Source: an uncultured Bacteroidia bacterium (GTDB lineage Bacteria > Bacteroidota > Bacteroidia > NS11-12g > UBA9320). Taken from it: 64,000 nucleotides of DNA. The stretch lies in NCBI GenBank assembly GCA_943789165.1, contig CALSTB010000005.1:341001-405000 (forward strand). The letters are read 5' to 3'. The notes beneath the pieces are model-generated. The model saw nothing but the letters and a program-made list of their open reading frames with translations. It searched no databases and was not told the DNA's origin. How positions within the stretch are numbered: position 1 is the first letter of the stretch; each line of letters starts with the position of its first letter. Shown in pieces: positions 26,334 to 35,390 of this stretch. Position numbers and translations under genes: made by a program.

Positions 26334-26888
26334 ATGAAAAACTTAAAATACTTCGTCGTAGCGTTGATGATTAGCCCATTGTTTTTAGTCAATGTGGGTT
26401 GTGATGATGATGTACTACCACCGCCAGTAGAAGACACAACTAAAGTAGAACCAACAGATACAACAGCCTGTGGTTTTACAGTGAGTTTCCAAAACTACCA
26501 ATTGGTACTTGATGCGAACTTGTCACAAGGGAGTTATAGAAAAGACGTCAATCAAACCTTAATTAACTTGGTAGGATATTCTACTAAAGGAAATGCTGGT
26601 GCGTCGATTACATCAAAAGCAGAATTGGAATTGGTATTTCAAGGAAAAAGCATTGGTGTAAAAACACAAAATGATCCTGACTTCTCTTTGGAGATTGCAA
26701 CAGGTGAAGGCGCAAAACGAATCGAGTCTTCAAGTGATATTGCAAACAACATGGCCGTAACCGTAACTGAGTATGGCGAGGTTGGAGAATTAATCAAAGC
26801 CACGTTTACTGGAGAATTGAAATCTGGTATTAACTCTCGTTCCTTTACAAAAGGATATCTTGAGATAAAGCGAGGTGCTGATAGATAA
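26334..26888 (+). CDS. Lipoprotein of unknown function, surface-export-type signal
   Basis: 184 residues with a lipobox ending at Cys23 (LVNVGC), followed directly by Asp-Asp-Asp. Acidic residues just after the Cys match the lipoprotein export signal that places Bacteroidota lipoproteins on the cell surface. A Pro/Thr/Glu linker (about 27-45) precedes a beta-rich domain of about 140 residues (FTVSFQNYQLVL, SITSKAELELVF). No family recognised. A clear terminator follows (26905-26941). Confidence 0.75.
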   Translation: MKNLKYFVVALMISPLFLVNVGCDDDVLPPPVEDTTKVEPTDTTACGFTVSFQNYQLVLDANLSQGSYRKDVNQTLINLVGYSTKGNAGASITSKAELELVFQGKSIGVKTQNDPDFSLEIATGEGAKRIESSSDIANNMAVTVTEYGEVGELIKATFTGELKSGINSRSFTKGYLEIKRGADR

Positions 26889-26904
26889 TTTTTAAAAGCA
26901 TTAT

Positions 26905-26941
26905 AAAAAGTCCATTGGTCATATGACGAATGGGCTTTTTT
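26905..26941 (+). terminator. Rho-independent terminator
   Basis: AAAAAGTCCATT pairs with AATGGGCTTTTT (one G-T pair) around a 12-base loop that contains GTCATATGAC, then a T-run. It ends the lipoprotein transcript. Confidence 0.85.
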
Positions 26942-26966
26942 TATGCCCTAATCAAAAACAATAAGA

Positions 26967-26974
26967 TATTTTTG
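26967..26974 (+). promoter_or_regulatory. -7 promoter box of the fabG-like gene
   Basis: TATTTTTG matches TAnnTTTG and ends 15 nt before the ATG at 26989. Confidence 0.6.
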
Positions 26975-26988
26975 TCAAAATTTTGAAC

Positions 26989-27738
26989 ATGAACTTATTA
27001 GCAGATAAAGTAGTTCTGATAACAGGAGCAACTAGAGGAATTGGATTAGGAATTGCAACCGAGTGTGCAAAGCAGGGTGCTAACATTGCATTCACGTACG
27101 CGAACTCAGCGGAAAAAGCCGCGGCAATCGAGAAAAGTTTAGCGAATGATTTTGGCATTAAGGCCAAGGGATATAAAAGCAATGCCGCTTCATTGGAGGC
27201 TTCCGAAGCCTTAATCGAGGCAGTATTAGCGGATTTTGGAACTATCAATGTCCTAATCAATAATGCAGGTATCACACGAGATACGCTCTTAATGCGAATG
27301 AGTGAAGAACAGTGGGATGAAGTGATGGAGGTGAATTTGAAATCGGTTTTTAATTTAACTAAAGCCTGTTTGCGTACCTTCCTTAAAAACAAATCTGGTT
27401 CAATCATCAACATGACTTCAGTAGTTGGCGTCAATGGAAATGCTGGACAATCTAATTATGCTGCATCAAAAGCTGGCATTATTGGTTTTACAAAATCAAT
27501 CGCCAAAGAAATTGGCAGTAGAAACATTCGTTGTAATGCCATCGCACCTGGATTCATTGAAACTGAAATGACAGGCGCTTTGGACGAAAACATTGTAAAG
27601 TCTTGGGTAGAAACGATCCCATTGAAAAGAGGAGGAACTCCGGAAGATGTAGCGAACGCTTGCGTTTTCTTAGCTTCTGATATGTCAAGTTATGTAACTG
27701 GACAAACTCTTCATGTATGTGGAGGGATGTTGACCTAA
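26989..27738 (+). CDS. fabG: 3-oxoacyl-[acyl-carrier-protein] reductase
   Basis: 249-residue short-chain dehydrogenase reducing 3-oxoacyl-ACP with NADPH in fatty acid elongation. ITGATRGIGLGIA is the cofactor loop and NNAGITRD the conserved NNAG. Catalytic Ser144, Tyr157 and Lys161 are present (Tyr157 and Lys161 in the YxxxK of NYAASKAG). The ATG at 26989 is used rather than the TTG six bases upstream. tatC follows after 15 bp and rpiB overlaps tatC, so the three may be one unit. Confidence 0.95.
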   Translation: MNLLADKVVLITGATRGIGLGIATECAKQGANIAFTYANSAEKAAAIEKSLANDFGIKAKGYKSNAASLEASEALIEAVLADFGTINVLINNAGITRDTLLMRMSEEQWDEVMEVNLKSVFNLTKACLRTFLKNKSGSIINMTSVVGVNGNAGQSNYAASKAGIIGFTKSIAKEIGSRNIRCNAIAPGFIETEMTGALDENIVKSWVETIPLKRGGTPEDVANACVFLASDMSSYVTGQTLHVCGGMLT

Positions 27739-27753
27739 ACATGAAACTATAAT

Positions 27754-28587
27754 ATGCCTTTAGACCAGGTAGACGTCGATCGTGAGGAGAAGAACATGAC
27801 GTTCTTAGACCACCTAGAAGAACTTAGGTGGCATTTGATGCGTTCTGTCATTGCTATTATCGTTTTTTCAATAGCGGCCATGGCGAACTATCGATTCATT
27901 TTCGATAAAGTCATTTTCGCGGTTACCGACAAGTCATTTCCGATTTACAAGTTGTTTTGCAAATTGTCGCATTCACTTTATGGAACAGACAAATTGTGTT
28001 TTGAAACCATTGAGTTGAACACACAAAACCTTGACGTTAGTGGGCAATTCATTTATCTGATGGTGGTTTCATTTACCATTGGCTTGATTTTATCCGCACC
28101 GTATATCCTTTGGGAATTTTGGCGATTTTTTAAACCAGCACTAAAAAAGACTGAACAGAAATATACCACTGGTATCGTCTTGGCCACTTCGGCTTTGTTT
28201 TTCGTCGGTGTGCTATTTGGTTATCTGGTGTTAGCACCTTTGTCAGTCAATTTCTTCATCAACTTTAAACTGACTGACAACATTGTCAACCACTTTACCA
28301 TGCAGTCGTATGTGTCGTTTGTGTCGACCTTAACATTGGCTTCTGGAATTGTATTTGAACTTCCTTTGTTGGTATATATTTTGGCAAAACTGGGGTTAGT
28401 GAGTTCTGCATTTTTGAAACAGTACCGCCGACATGCCATCATCGTCATCTTAATTTTAGCATCCGTTATTACACCTCCAGACATTATGAGTCAAATTTTA
28501 TTGACCATTCCTGTCTATATGTTATATGAAGTTGGTATTTTTATCGCCAAGAGAATTGAATCTAAAGACGCATTAAATGAAACCTAA
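27754..28587 (+). CDS. tatC: Sec-independent protein translocase TatC
   Basis: 277 residues, six transmembrane helices. Conserved family segments: MTFLDHLEELRWHLMRSV at the N-terminus, the FWRFFKPAL loop with its aromatic and acidic neighbours, and a central FELPLLVYILAKLGLV helix with ITPPDIMSQ in the last loop. Forms the twin-arginine signal receptor in the inner membrane. No tatA/B is in the window. The stop lies 11 bp inside the rpiB start region, so both are translated together. Confidence 0.96.
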   Translation: MPLDQVDVDREEKNMTFLDHLEELRWHLMRSVIAIIVFSIAAMANYRFIFDKVIFAVTDKSFPIYKLFCKLSHSLYGTDKLCFETIELNTQNLDVSGQFIYLMVVSFTIGLILSAPYILWEFWRFFKPALKKTEQKYTTGIVLATSALFFVGVLFGYLVLAPLSVNFFINFKLTDNIVNHFTMQSYVSFVSTLTLASGIVFELPLLVYILAKLGLVSSAFLKQYRRHAIIVILILASVITPPDIMSQILLTIPVYMLYEVGIFIAKRIESKDALNET

Positions 28588-29008
28588 AATCGCAATTGCC
28601 AACGACCACGCCGGAACCGAATATAAATTCAAGGTGATGGAAACCTTTAAAGAAGACTTCGATTTTGTCAACTTTGGTACAGACGAATCGGATTCAGTTG
28701 ACTACCCTGATTTTGTACATCCACTTGCCAATTCTGTGGAGTCGGGAGAAAGTAGTTTGGGAATTTTGATTTGTGGAAGTGGAAACGGCGTATGCATGAC
28801 GGCGAACAAACATCAAGACATTCGCGCAGCCTTGTGCTGGGACGCTGAACTTGGTAGCTTAGCCCGACAACACAACAATGCAAACGTGGTGTGTATCCCT
28901 GCTAGATTCATTGATTTTGAGACAACGGTCGATATATTAAATGCCTTCTTGAAAGGTGAGTTCGAAGGTGGAAGACACCAACGAAGAGTGGATAAGATCT
29001 CTTGTTAA
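28577..29008 (+). CDS. rpiB: Ribose 5-phosphate isomerase B
   Basis: 143 residues, family length. Interconverts ribose 5-phosphate and ribulose 5-phosphate. The N-terminal IANDHAGTEYK, the ICGSGNGVCM loop with the catalytic Cys, and ARQHNNANVVCIPAR with the conserved His/Asn block are all present. Overlaps the end of tatC by 11 bp. The stop shares TTAA with the convergent cytochrome b5-like gene (28 kb boundary pair), a 4-bp overlap. Confidence 0.95.
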   Translation: MKPKIAIANDHAGTEYKFKVMETFKEDFDFVNFGTDESDSVDYPDFVHPLANSVESGESSLGILICGSGNGVCMTANKHQDIRAALCWDAELGSLARQHNNANVVCIPARFIDFETTVDILNAFLKGEFEGGRHQRRVDKISC

Positions 29009-29211
29009 TCTTTTAATATCCCAATAGCTGGAAAGCGGTCAAATACAGAGTTTGTATGCGGTGCGTCAGGTAGTTCAGCTGTTAAATCCTGACCAGCCCA
29101 GTGCTCGTAATGTTTTCCGTTAGTCCATAACCGACTTTCTGTTACATCATACACCACACCTTTATAGGCGATCCAAATTGAATCTTTGTCTTGACCATTG
29201 TGTAATGACAA
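29005..29211 (-). CDS. Cytochrome b5-like heme-binding domain protein
   Basis: Small heme-binding domain: LHNGQDKDSIWIAYKGVVYDVTES, then KHYEHWAGQDLTAEL and APHTNSVFDRF with the His pattern of short b5-like proteins. As read from TTG at 29211 it has 68 residues. Homology-like sequence extends about six codons upstream (ITTRQL, like the family FTLxQL lead), but that stretch has no ATG, GTG or TTG, so the true start is uncertain, perhaps ATC or a lost ATG. Divergent from the histidine kinase gene; stop overlaps that of rpiB by 4 bp. Confidence 0.75.
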   Translation of the reverse strand: MSLHNGQDKDSIWIAYKGVVYDVTESRLWTNGKHYEHWAGQDLTAELPDAPHTNSVFDRFPAIGILKD

Positions 29212-29321
29212 CTGTCGTGTTGTGATGTGTTTGATAGCAGGTGAAATTAAGGGCTACAAACAAAGCAAATAAAAAAGACATAACGAAGAATGAAGTATTT
29301 TCGTGAACCACAAAGAAGTGC

Positions 29322-30467
29322 ATGAAGTTTAAGCTCTTATTCGTCTTTATCATCATCTATATTTTAGTCTCTTTTGGTTGGCTTACTTATTCCTTAGTCG
29401 CCTTTAGTAACAAAGAATATGGATTGCAAAAACAGGTCTTAGAAGCTGGGCGTCAAGCCTGTGTGTTGCGCTTGATTGAAAAGAGCAAAAACTATGATTT
29501 TTCTTCGGATGACGCTGTTCACATCATTTTTAAACAAGCCCAGATTGAGGCGGACACCAATTTGTTAAATGCCTTTTTACAGACGTACAATTTTGGTAGT
29601 TATAAAGCCGTGTACACCAAAGTATACCAAGGGTGGGATTTAGACATACAAATTGCGCCATACCAAATAAGTAGATTGGAGGGCAAGCTTCAGAATCGAG
29701 AACGTTTGTACATATTTCAAGCCTTGCTTTTGCTGATATTGGTGGCAGTGGGGGTGTATGGCGTGTATTACTCAATTCAAATGATTTATCGACTAAACAA
29801 GCAGCAAAACAACTTTTTGCTGTCGGTGACGCATGAATTGAAAACACCCATTGCAACGATGAAATTGTTGTTGCAAACCATTAGGACTCGGAAACTTCCT
29901 GATGAGAAGCGCAACGAATTACTTGACAAAGCTGTTAACAACGCCGATCGGCTTAATGAGTTGACTGAGAACATGTTAACGGCCATGCAAATAGAGAACG
30001 ACAACTATAATTATGGTCGTGAAGTTTTTTCAATCACCGATATGATGGACAACTTGGTAGATAGTTACCAAATGCGTGCAGAAGTAACAGCCGAGATTGA
30101 GGATAACGTAGAAATTATTGGAGATCGATTTATCTTGAGAATTTCTATGAATAATTTGCTGGAGAATGCAATTAAATATGGGAACGATTTGCCTATTGAA
30201 GTGCAGCTACATACGAAAAACAATAAGGCGATTATTACCGTAAAAGACCAGGGTATTGGCATCGATGAATCTGAACGAAAAAAGATCTTTAGGAAGTTCT
30301 ATCGTGTTGAAGACGAAGAGGTTAGGGATACGAAGGGCACTGGCCTAGGATTGTTTATTGTGAAGGAAACGATTGAGAAGCATGGAGGAGCAATTCGCAT
30401 CAAATCCAATGAGCCCCAAGGCACCATATTTATCATTGAGTTACCGCTTTCTACAAAAAATGAGTAG
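29322..30467 (+). CDS. Sensor histidine kinase
   Basis: 381-residue membrane kinase. Helix 1 (about 5-27), a periplasmic sensor of about 100 residues without a recognised fold, helix 2 (about 128-150), then HisKA with His171 in VTHELKTPIAT and a HATPase domain with NLLENAIKYG, DQGIGID and GTGLGLFIVKE. The cognate regulator gene follows 131 bp later. The sensed signal is unknown. A TATTTTCG box (29296-29303) lies 19 nt before the ATG. Confidence 0.93.
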   Translation: MKFKLLFVFIIIYILVSFGWLTYSLVAFSNKEYGLQKQVLEAGRQACVLRLIEKSKNYDFSSDDAVHIIFKQAQIEADTNLLNAFLQTYNFGSYKAVYTKVYQGWDLDIQIAPYQISRLEGKLQNRERLYIFQALLLLILVAVGVYGVYYSIQMIYRLNKQQNNFLLSVTHELKTPIATMKLLLQTIRTRKLPDEKRNELLDKAVNNADRLNELTENMLTAMQIENDNYNYGREVFSITDMMDNLVDSYQMRAEVTAEIEDNVEIIGDRFILRISMNNLLENAIKYGNDLPIEVQLHTKNNKAIITVKDQGIGIDESERKKIFRKFYRVEDEEVRDTKGTGLGLFIVKETIEKHGGAIRIKSNEPQGTIFIIELPLSTKNE

Positions 30468-30485
30468 GCTATGACATACCATAGC
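30468..30485. repeat. Inverted repeat after the kinase gene
   Basis: GCTATG-acatac-CATAGC starts one base after the kinase stop. Without a T-run it is not a convincing terminator; it may attenuate or be bound by the regulator encoded next. Confidence 0.4.
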
Positions 30486-30598
30486 TATTAAGAAAAGATA
30501 TTTGATAGTCAGATTTTTTTTAAGAAGAGATGACATTTGTATACTACATCCCTGTGTAGAAGAGTTAACTAATTAAAATTGCATCAATAACAGCCCTT

Positions 30599-31291
30599 AT
30601 GAAAAAGCGAATCTTACTTGTAGAAGACGAGAAACATTTAGCAGAAACCATTAAACTCAATCTTGAAATTGACGAGTACCACCCCGTTGTGGTCCACGAT
30701 GGATTGTCTGCCGTCACAAAATTTAAAGAGCAAAGATTCGACCTTGTCATTTTGGACATCATGATTCCAAATATTGATGGAATTGCCGTGTGTGAAAACA
30801 TTCGATTGCATGATTCTCAAGTGCCCATTATGTTTTTGTCGGCAAAAAGTTCAGCCGAAGACCGCGTTTTAGGTCTACGTAAAGGTGGCGATGATTACAT
30901 GACGAAGCCTTTTAACTTGGAAGAGTTTATGCTTCGAGTTAAGAACCTGATTGAACGTAACGACAATACTGCCAATAAGTTATCGTCTAATGACTACTCT
31001 TTTGGCGATAACTATGTGAACTTCGTTAGCTATGAAGCAAAAGGAAATAAAGGAGAGTTCTCATTAACTAAAAAAGAAGCACTTCTTTTAAAACTGTTGA
31101 TTGAAAATAAAAACGAAGTAGTGAGCAGAGAGAAAATTCTTCAAACTGTTTGGGGATATTCTGTGTATCCATCTACCAGAACAATCGATAATTTTATATT
31201 GGCATTTAGAAAGTACTTTGAGCCAGATCCTAAAAACCCAATGTTCTTTAAATCATTACGTGGAGTAGGCTACAAATTTGTTGAAGCCTAA
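30599..31291 (+). CDS. OmpR/PhoB family response regulator
   Basis: 230 residues. Receiver domain about 1-120 with the acidic pair in LVEDEK, phospho-acceptor Asp53 (LVILDIMIP), Ser/Thr switch region LSAKSS and Lys102-type TKPF. Winged-helix trans_reg_C domain about 135-228 (LLKLLIENKNEVVSREKIL, RTIDNFILAFRKYF). Pairs with the kinase at 29322-30467; the 131-bp gap with an inverted repeat at 30468-30485 allows separate or attenuated expression. Confidence 0.94.
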   Translation: MKKRILLVEDEKHLAETIKLNLEIDEYHPVVVHDGLSAVTKFKEQRFDLVILDIMIPNIDGIAVCENIRLHDSQVPIMFLSAKSSAEDRVLGLRKGGDDYMTKPFNLEEFMLRVKNLIERNDNTANKLSSNDYSFGDNYVNFVSYEAKGNKGEFSLTKKEALLLKLLIENKNEVVSREKILQTVWGYSVYPSTRTIDNFILAFRKYFEPDPKNPMFFKSLRGVGYKFVEA

Positions 31292-31352
31292 ATCTGTGTA
31301 AAACAACTGTATATCATTCCTTCTTAAGACTTCTTTCTAGTCTCTAAAAATG

Positions 31353-31360
31353 TACTTTTG
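31353..31360 (+). promoter_or_regulatory. -7 promoter box of guaA
   Basis: TACTTTTG matches TAnnTTTG and ends 15 nt before the ATG at 31375. Confidence 0.6.
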
Positions 31361-31374
31361 TGCTTCGATTTAGC

Positions 31375-32901
31375 ATGGAAGAAAAGCTTATTATCCTTGA
31401 TTTTGGGTCTCAGTATACTCAATTAATTGCACGTAGAGTTAGAGAACTCAATGTGTATTGCGAAATTCACCCGTACAACGCTGATTTAGTACTTGACGAA
31501 ACTGTCAAAGGTGTGATTCTTTCTGGTAGTCCAAGTTCAGTGCGGGATGCTCAGGCTCCAACGCCAACATTAGATGTTCTTAATTTGTCGGTTCCATTGT
31601 TAGGAGTCTGTTACGGAGCACAGTGGCTAGCCACACAATTTGGCGGTCAGGTTGAGGCTTCAAAACACCGAGAATACGGACGTGCAAATTTAGTTTCAGT
31701 TGAATCCAATGCACTGATGAATGGCATTTCTGCCGGTTCACAAGTGTGGATGTCACATGCCGATACCATTACGCAAAAACCGACCAACGTTGAAGTAATC
31801 GCCAGCACATCGTCTGTAGATATTGCAGCTTTTTCGTTTCCCAATAGAGACATTTATGCCATACAGTTTCATCCTGAAGTGACGCATTCAACGGATGGAA
31901 AACAACTGTTGTCAAATTTTGTATTGAATATTTGTGGGGCAGAAGGTTCTTGGACGCCAGCTCATTTTATTGAAACGACCATTGCTGAAATCAAAGAAAA
32001 AGTTGGCAGCGATAAAGTTATTCTTGGACTCAGTGGAGGTGTTGATTCATCCGTAGCTGCGACCTTAATTCATCAAGCCATCGGCACTCAGTTGCATTGC
32101 ATTTTTGTAAACAATGGACTGTTACGAAAGGATGAATATGATGCAGTTTTAGAGTCTTATAAAAACCTTGGTTTAAATATTCAAGGTGTTGATGCATCGG
32201 ATTTATTTCTCGATGAACTAGATGGCGTAAAAGATCCTGAAACCAAGCGAAAAATTATTGGAAGGCTTTTTGTTGATGTATTTGACATTGAAGCGAAGAA
32301 AGTAGAAAATGCACGATGGTTGGCTCAAGGGACTATCTATCCAGATGTAATTGAATCTGTTTCGGTAAATGGACCATCAGCCACCATTAAAAGCCACCAC
32401 AACGTGGGAGGTTTGCCAGAGAAAATGAACCTCAAACTATTGGAACCACTTAATACGTTATTTAAGGACGAGGTTCGAAAAATAGGCGCTGAGGCCGGAT
32501 TAGGTAAAGATATTTTGGGTAGACACCCATTTCCTGGACCAGGATTGGCCATTAGGATCATCGGTGAAATAACACGTGAAAAAGTGGCCATTTTGCAGGA
32601 GGCAGACGCTATATTTATCAATGGTTTGAAAGAACACGGCATTTACGACGATGTTTGGCAAGCAGGAGCAATGTTCCTACCAGTTCAATCTGTTGGCGTA
32701 ATGGGAGATGAGCGAACTTACGAAAATGTGATTTGCTTGAGAGCCGTTACTTCGTTAGATGGTATGACAGCGGATTGGGTAGATTTACCACATCGCTTTT
32801 TAGCCGATACGAGTAACAAAATTATAAATACGATTAAAGGAATTAATAGAGTTGTATATGACATCAGTTCAAAACCGCCAGCCACTATTGAGTGGGAATA
32901 G
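31375..32901 (+). CDS. guaA: GMP synthase (glutamine-hydrolysing)
   Basis: 508-residue amidotransferase converting XMP to GMP. Class I glutaminase domain (about 1-190) with GVCYGAQ nucleophile Cys and the FHPEVTHS His/Glu pair; ATP pyrophosphatase domain with [12 protein letters not shown]-loop near 222-232; C-terminal dimerisation domain ending [18 protein letters not shown]. The ATG at 31375 is preferred to the GTG at 31360, which lies within the promoter box. The next gene starts inside its last 44 bp. Confidence 0.97.
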   Translation: MEEKLIILDFGSQYTQLIARRVRELNVYCEIHPYNADLVLDETVKGVILSGSPSSVRDAQAPTPTLDVLNLSVPLLGVCYGAQWLATQFGGQVEASKHREYGRANLVSVESNALMNGISAGSQVWMSHADTITQKPTNVEVIASTSSVDIAAFSFPNRDIYAIQFHPEVTHSTDGKQLLSNFVLNICGAEGSWTPAHFIETTIAEIKEKVGSDKVILGLSGGVDSSVAATLIHQAIGTQLHCIFVNNGLLRKDEYDAVLESYKNLGLNIQGVDASDLFLDELDGVKDPETKRKIIGRLFVDVFDIEAKKVENARWLAQGTIYPDVIESVSVNGPSATIKSHHNVGGLPEKMNLKLLEPLNTLFKDEVRKIGAEAGLGKDILGRHPFPGPGLAIRIIGEITREKVAILQEADAIFINGLKEHGIYDDVWQAGAMFLPVQSVGVMGDERTYENVICLRAVTSLDGMTADWVDLPHRFLADTSNKIINTIKGINRVVYDISSKPPATIEWE

Positions 32902-34144
32902 TTTATTAGCGATTTTATCTGCATTGGTGTTGCTCTCGTGTAATGCCTTTAAGGTTGTTTCAAACGACAACCCAGTTGTGCATACGGAAGATAAAACAGA
33001 AGAGCCGACCAAAACCAAAGAAAAGAAAAAGGAAGAAGCCAAAGTAGAAGACTTTAAACCTGAGCTAATTACGGTTGATTTTTTTGGTGAAGAATTTCAA
33101 GTTGAACCCCATAAGACAGAGTTTAAAGTAGCCCTAATTCTGCCATTTTACTATAACGCTCAAACCCCTATTGAGAAGCGAACTTCAGACTACATGGTTG
33201 AATATTATCAAGGTGTTAAACAGGCTTTGACAAACTTAGAGATGTATGGTTTGCAATTGAAGTTGTACGTTTTCGACGATGAGAACAATACCGATAAACT
33301 CAAGTCCATTCTTGGGAAGTCCACGCTTAAAACAATGGATGTAGTGATCGGTTCGATTGGTGAAAGCCATGTTGAAATGGTAGCCAATTTTGGTTTGGCA
33401 AATGACATACCCGTTATTTCTCCTTTTACGAGCTTAGATTCGCTTAAACAACCTAATACGAAAATGTATTGCACCACACCTAGTTCCATGGACAAGGTGG
33501 ATAAAGTCATTGATTTCATTTCAAAGAATTACGCAACAAATTCAGTCATAATAGTCACTGACAATCAGCCCTATTCGGACGAGATGAAATCGAGTTATGT
33601 AACTGGTTTTCAAAAACTTAAAAAGAAAAATGTGGGATATGAAACCACTGACTACAACGGTTGGGGAAACGTTTTGGAAAAAGACAAAGAAACAGTGGTG
33701 ATTGTCTTGTCGCGGAACCCAACAACAGTGAGTACGACATTATCTAAGATTTATCAAACTAAACGTAACGTAGTGGTTATTGGCGACAATAGTTGGTCGA
33801 ATTTTCAGGACAACGATTACAAGTTTTGGGATAAGATGAATGTGCACTTGGTTGCCTCTGATTATGTAAATGATACTTCGGCAGAAGTCAAAAACTTCAA
33901 GATAAATTTCAGGTTGGTTAATAGAACGGATCCGGGTGTCTATGCCTATATCGGTTACGATCAATTTATGTTTATGGGCGAGTTTTTGCTGGCGTTTGGA
34001 GAGCATTTCCCAGGATATATCAACGACAGAGAATTCAGATATCTTAGTTCCAATTTCCACTATCAATATAAAGACGGCTTAAACAAAAACACAAACGTGT
34101 TTATTCTTAAATTCGAAGACTTTGAGCTGAAACCAGTTCAATGA
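32858..34144 (+). CDS. Periplasmic-binding-protein-like lipoprotein (LppC / ABC substrate-binding fold)
   Basis: 428 residues from the ATG at 32858, inside guaA. Lipobox at Cys28 (LVLLSC). A Lys/Glu-rich linker (about 45-65) is followed by a type 1 periplasmic-binding fold: [41 protein letters not shown] and [16 protein letters not shown]. Such proteins bind small ligands or, as LpoA/LppC-type, regulate peptidoglycan synthases; neither is proven. It overlaps the RsmB-like gene by 4 bp (ATGA), forming guaA-lipoprotein-methyltransferase as one unit. Confidence 0.85.
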   Translation: MTSVQNRQPLLSGNSLLAILSALVLLSCNAFKVVSNDNPVVHTEDKTEEPTKTKEKKKEEAKVEDFKPELITVDFFGEEFQVEPHKTEFKVALILPFYYNAQTPIEKRTSDYMVEYYQGVKQALTNLEMYGLQLKLYVFDDENNTDKLKSILGKSTLKTMDVVIGSIGESHVEMVANFGLANDIPVISPFTSLDSLKQPNTKMYCTTPSSMDKVDKVIDFISKNYATNSVIIVTDNQPYSDEMKSSYVTGFQKLKKKNVGYETTDYNGWGNVLEKDKETVVIVLSRNPTTVSTTLSKIYQTKRNVVVIGDNSWSNFQDNDYKFWDKMNVHLVASDYVNDTSAEVKNFKINFRLVNRTDPGVYAYIGYDQFMFMGEFLLAFGEHFPGYINDREFRYLSSNFHYQYKDGLNKNTNVFILKFEDFELKPVQ

Positions 34145-35331
34145 AGTCACAACACATATTTAACAGACATGTCGATTTTGCCCTTATTTGCTTAGATAAG
34201 CATGAAAAAGGCAAGCCATTTCATCCGACCTTACATCGGTATTTTAAGGAAAACAAACAATTCGGAAGCCGTGATCGGAAACGAATTAAGAACCTGTGCT
34301 ACGACTGGTTTCGTTTAGGATATAGTTTACAAGGTTTAACCAAACGAGAACAGGTTTTCTTGGCATTTTTAATTGTTGAAGAAACCATACCTGAATGGTT
34401 GTTATTGGGATTTGAACGTTTTGTTTTACCGCCTTCTTGGTTAACATGGGGCATCGACAAGCGTCTTGATTTTATTGAAAAAGCCTTAGACTGGTCGTCA
34501 ACTTCTCTTTTTCCAGTAATGGGCTCGCTATCTGACGAAGTAGATAGAGCTCAATTTGTACAGCATCAGTTAACTCAATCATTGGTTTGGGTTCGATGTA
34601 AAAATGAAAATGAATTTGATGCTGTAAAAAAGAAACTACCTGAAGCCATTGTTAAAGAAAATCAAGCACTTGGTGTGTTAGCAGGCCATTATATAGAGGC
34701 CAATGGTGTTGCCAAACAGGTAGAAATCCAAGATTACAGTTCACAAAAGGTTTACGGTGATTTAAGTCTAGATCAAGTACAGAGCGTTTGGGATTGTTGT
34801 TGTGCATCTGGTGGTAAAAGTCTGTTGTTGTTAGATCGGTTAAAAGCCATCAACGTCTATGGCAGTGACAACCGAAAGTCGATACTCAGTAATTTTATTT
34901 CTCGAACAGGCCGTCATAGATATAGGGTTTGGTCGGCTGTGGTAGACTTAGCTAAAAAAGTGACGCGTATCAAATTCAGCAGTAAAGAAAACGAAGTATT
35001 CATCACGAATCCTAGTTTCGATTTGATCATTGCTGATGTACCGTGTTCAGGGTCTGGGACGTGGAACCGTAATCCTGAGTTTAAGTATTCGTTTAATGAT
35101 GATGTGTCTAAATACTGCGACTTGCAGAGAGAAATTGTAACCAATGCATGGTACTTCTTAAAACCAGGTGGTAGATTGATGTACTCAACATGTTCTGTCT
35201 ATGCACAGGAAAATGAGAACCTAGTGAAGTCGTTGATGATGCCAGATATGGAAGTGCTACAATCAGGATATATACATGGCTATGCGCATCAGTCAGATTC
35301 GATGTTCTTTGCTGAGCTTCAGAAGATTTGA
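34141..35331 (+). CDS. RsmB/NOP2-family RNA (cytosine-5) methyltransferase
   Basis: 396 residues, predicted m5C methyltransferase acting on rRNA. SAM motif I is the variant WDCCCASGGKSLLLLD in place of the common DxCAAPGGKT; motif IV is ADVPCSGSGTWNRNPEF with Cys; motif VI is MYSTCSVYAQEN with the nucleophilic Cys. An N-terminal helical part (about 1-130) may serve RNA binding. The ATG overlaps the preceding lipoprotein stop (ATGA). Target base not assigned. Confidence 0.9.
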   Translation: MKSQHIFNRHVDFALICLDKHEKGKPFHPTLHRYFKENKQFGSRDRKRIKNLCYDWFRLGYSLQGLTKREQVFLAFLIVEETIPEWLLLGFERFVLPPSWLTWGIDKRLDFIEKALDWSSTSLFPVMGSLSDEVDRAQFVQHQLTQSLVWVRCKNENEFDAVKKKLPEAIVKENQALGVLAGHYIEANGVAKQVEIQDYSSQKVYGDLSLDQVQSVWDCCCASGGKSLLLLDRLKAINVYGSDNRKSILSNFISRTGRHRYRVWSAVVDLAKKVTRIKFSSKENEVFITNPSFDLIIADVPCSGSGTWNRNPEFKYSFNDDVSKYCDLQREIVTNAWYFLKPGGRLMYSTCSVYAQENENLVKSLMMPDMEVLQSGYIHGYAHQSDSMFFAELQKI

Positions 35332-35340
35332 CATTTTACT

Positions 35341-35351
35341 GTATGGCATAC
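35341..35351. repeat. Short inverted repeat upstream of the fasciclin gene
   Basis: GTATG-G-CATAC, 15 bp before the TAACTTTA box at 35367. A possible operator; short enough to arise by chance. Confidence 0.3.
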
Positions 35352-35366
35352 TTGCGTAATTTCATA

Positions 35367-35374
35367 TAACTTTA
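35367..35374 (+). promoter_or_regulatory. -7-like box of the fasciclin gene
   Basis: TAACTTTA differs from TAnnTTTG at the last base, 17 nt before the ATG at 35391. Confidence 0.45.
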
Positions 35375-35390
35375 CCCAAAAATTAAAACT

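Noticed and set aside
28721..29356. Mobile element or horizontal island
   Set aside because: No transposase, integrase, terminal repeats or marked base-composition change anywhere in the window.
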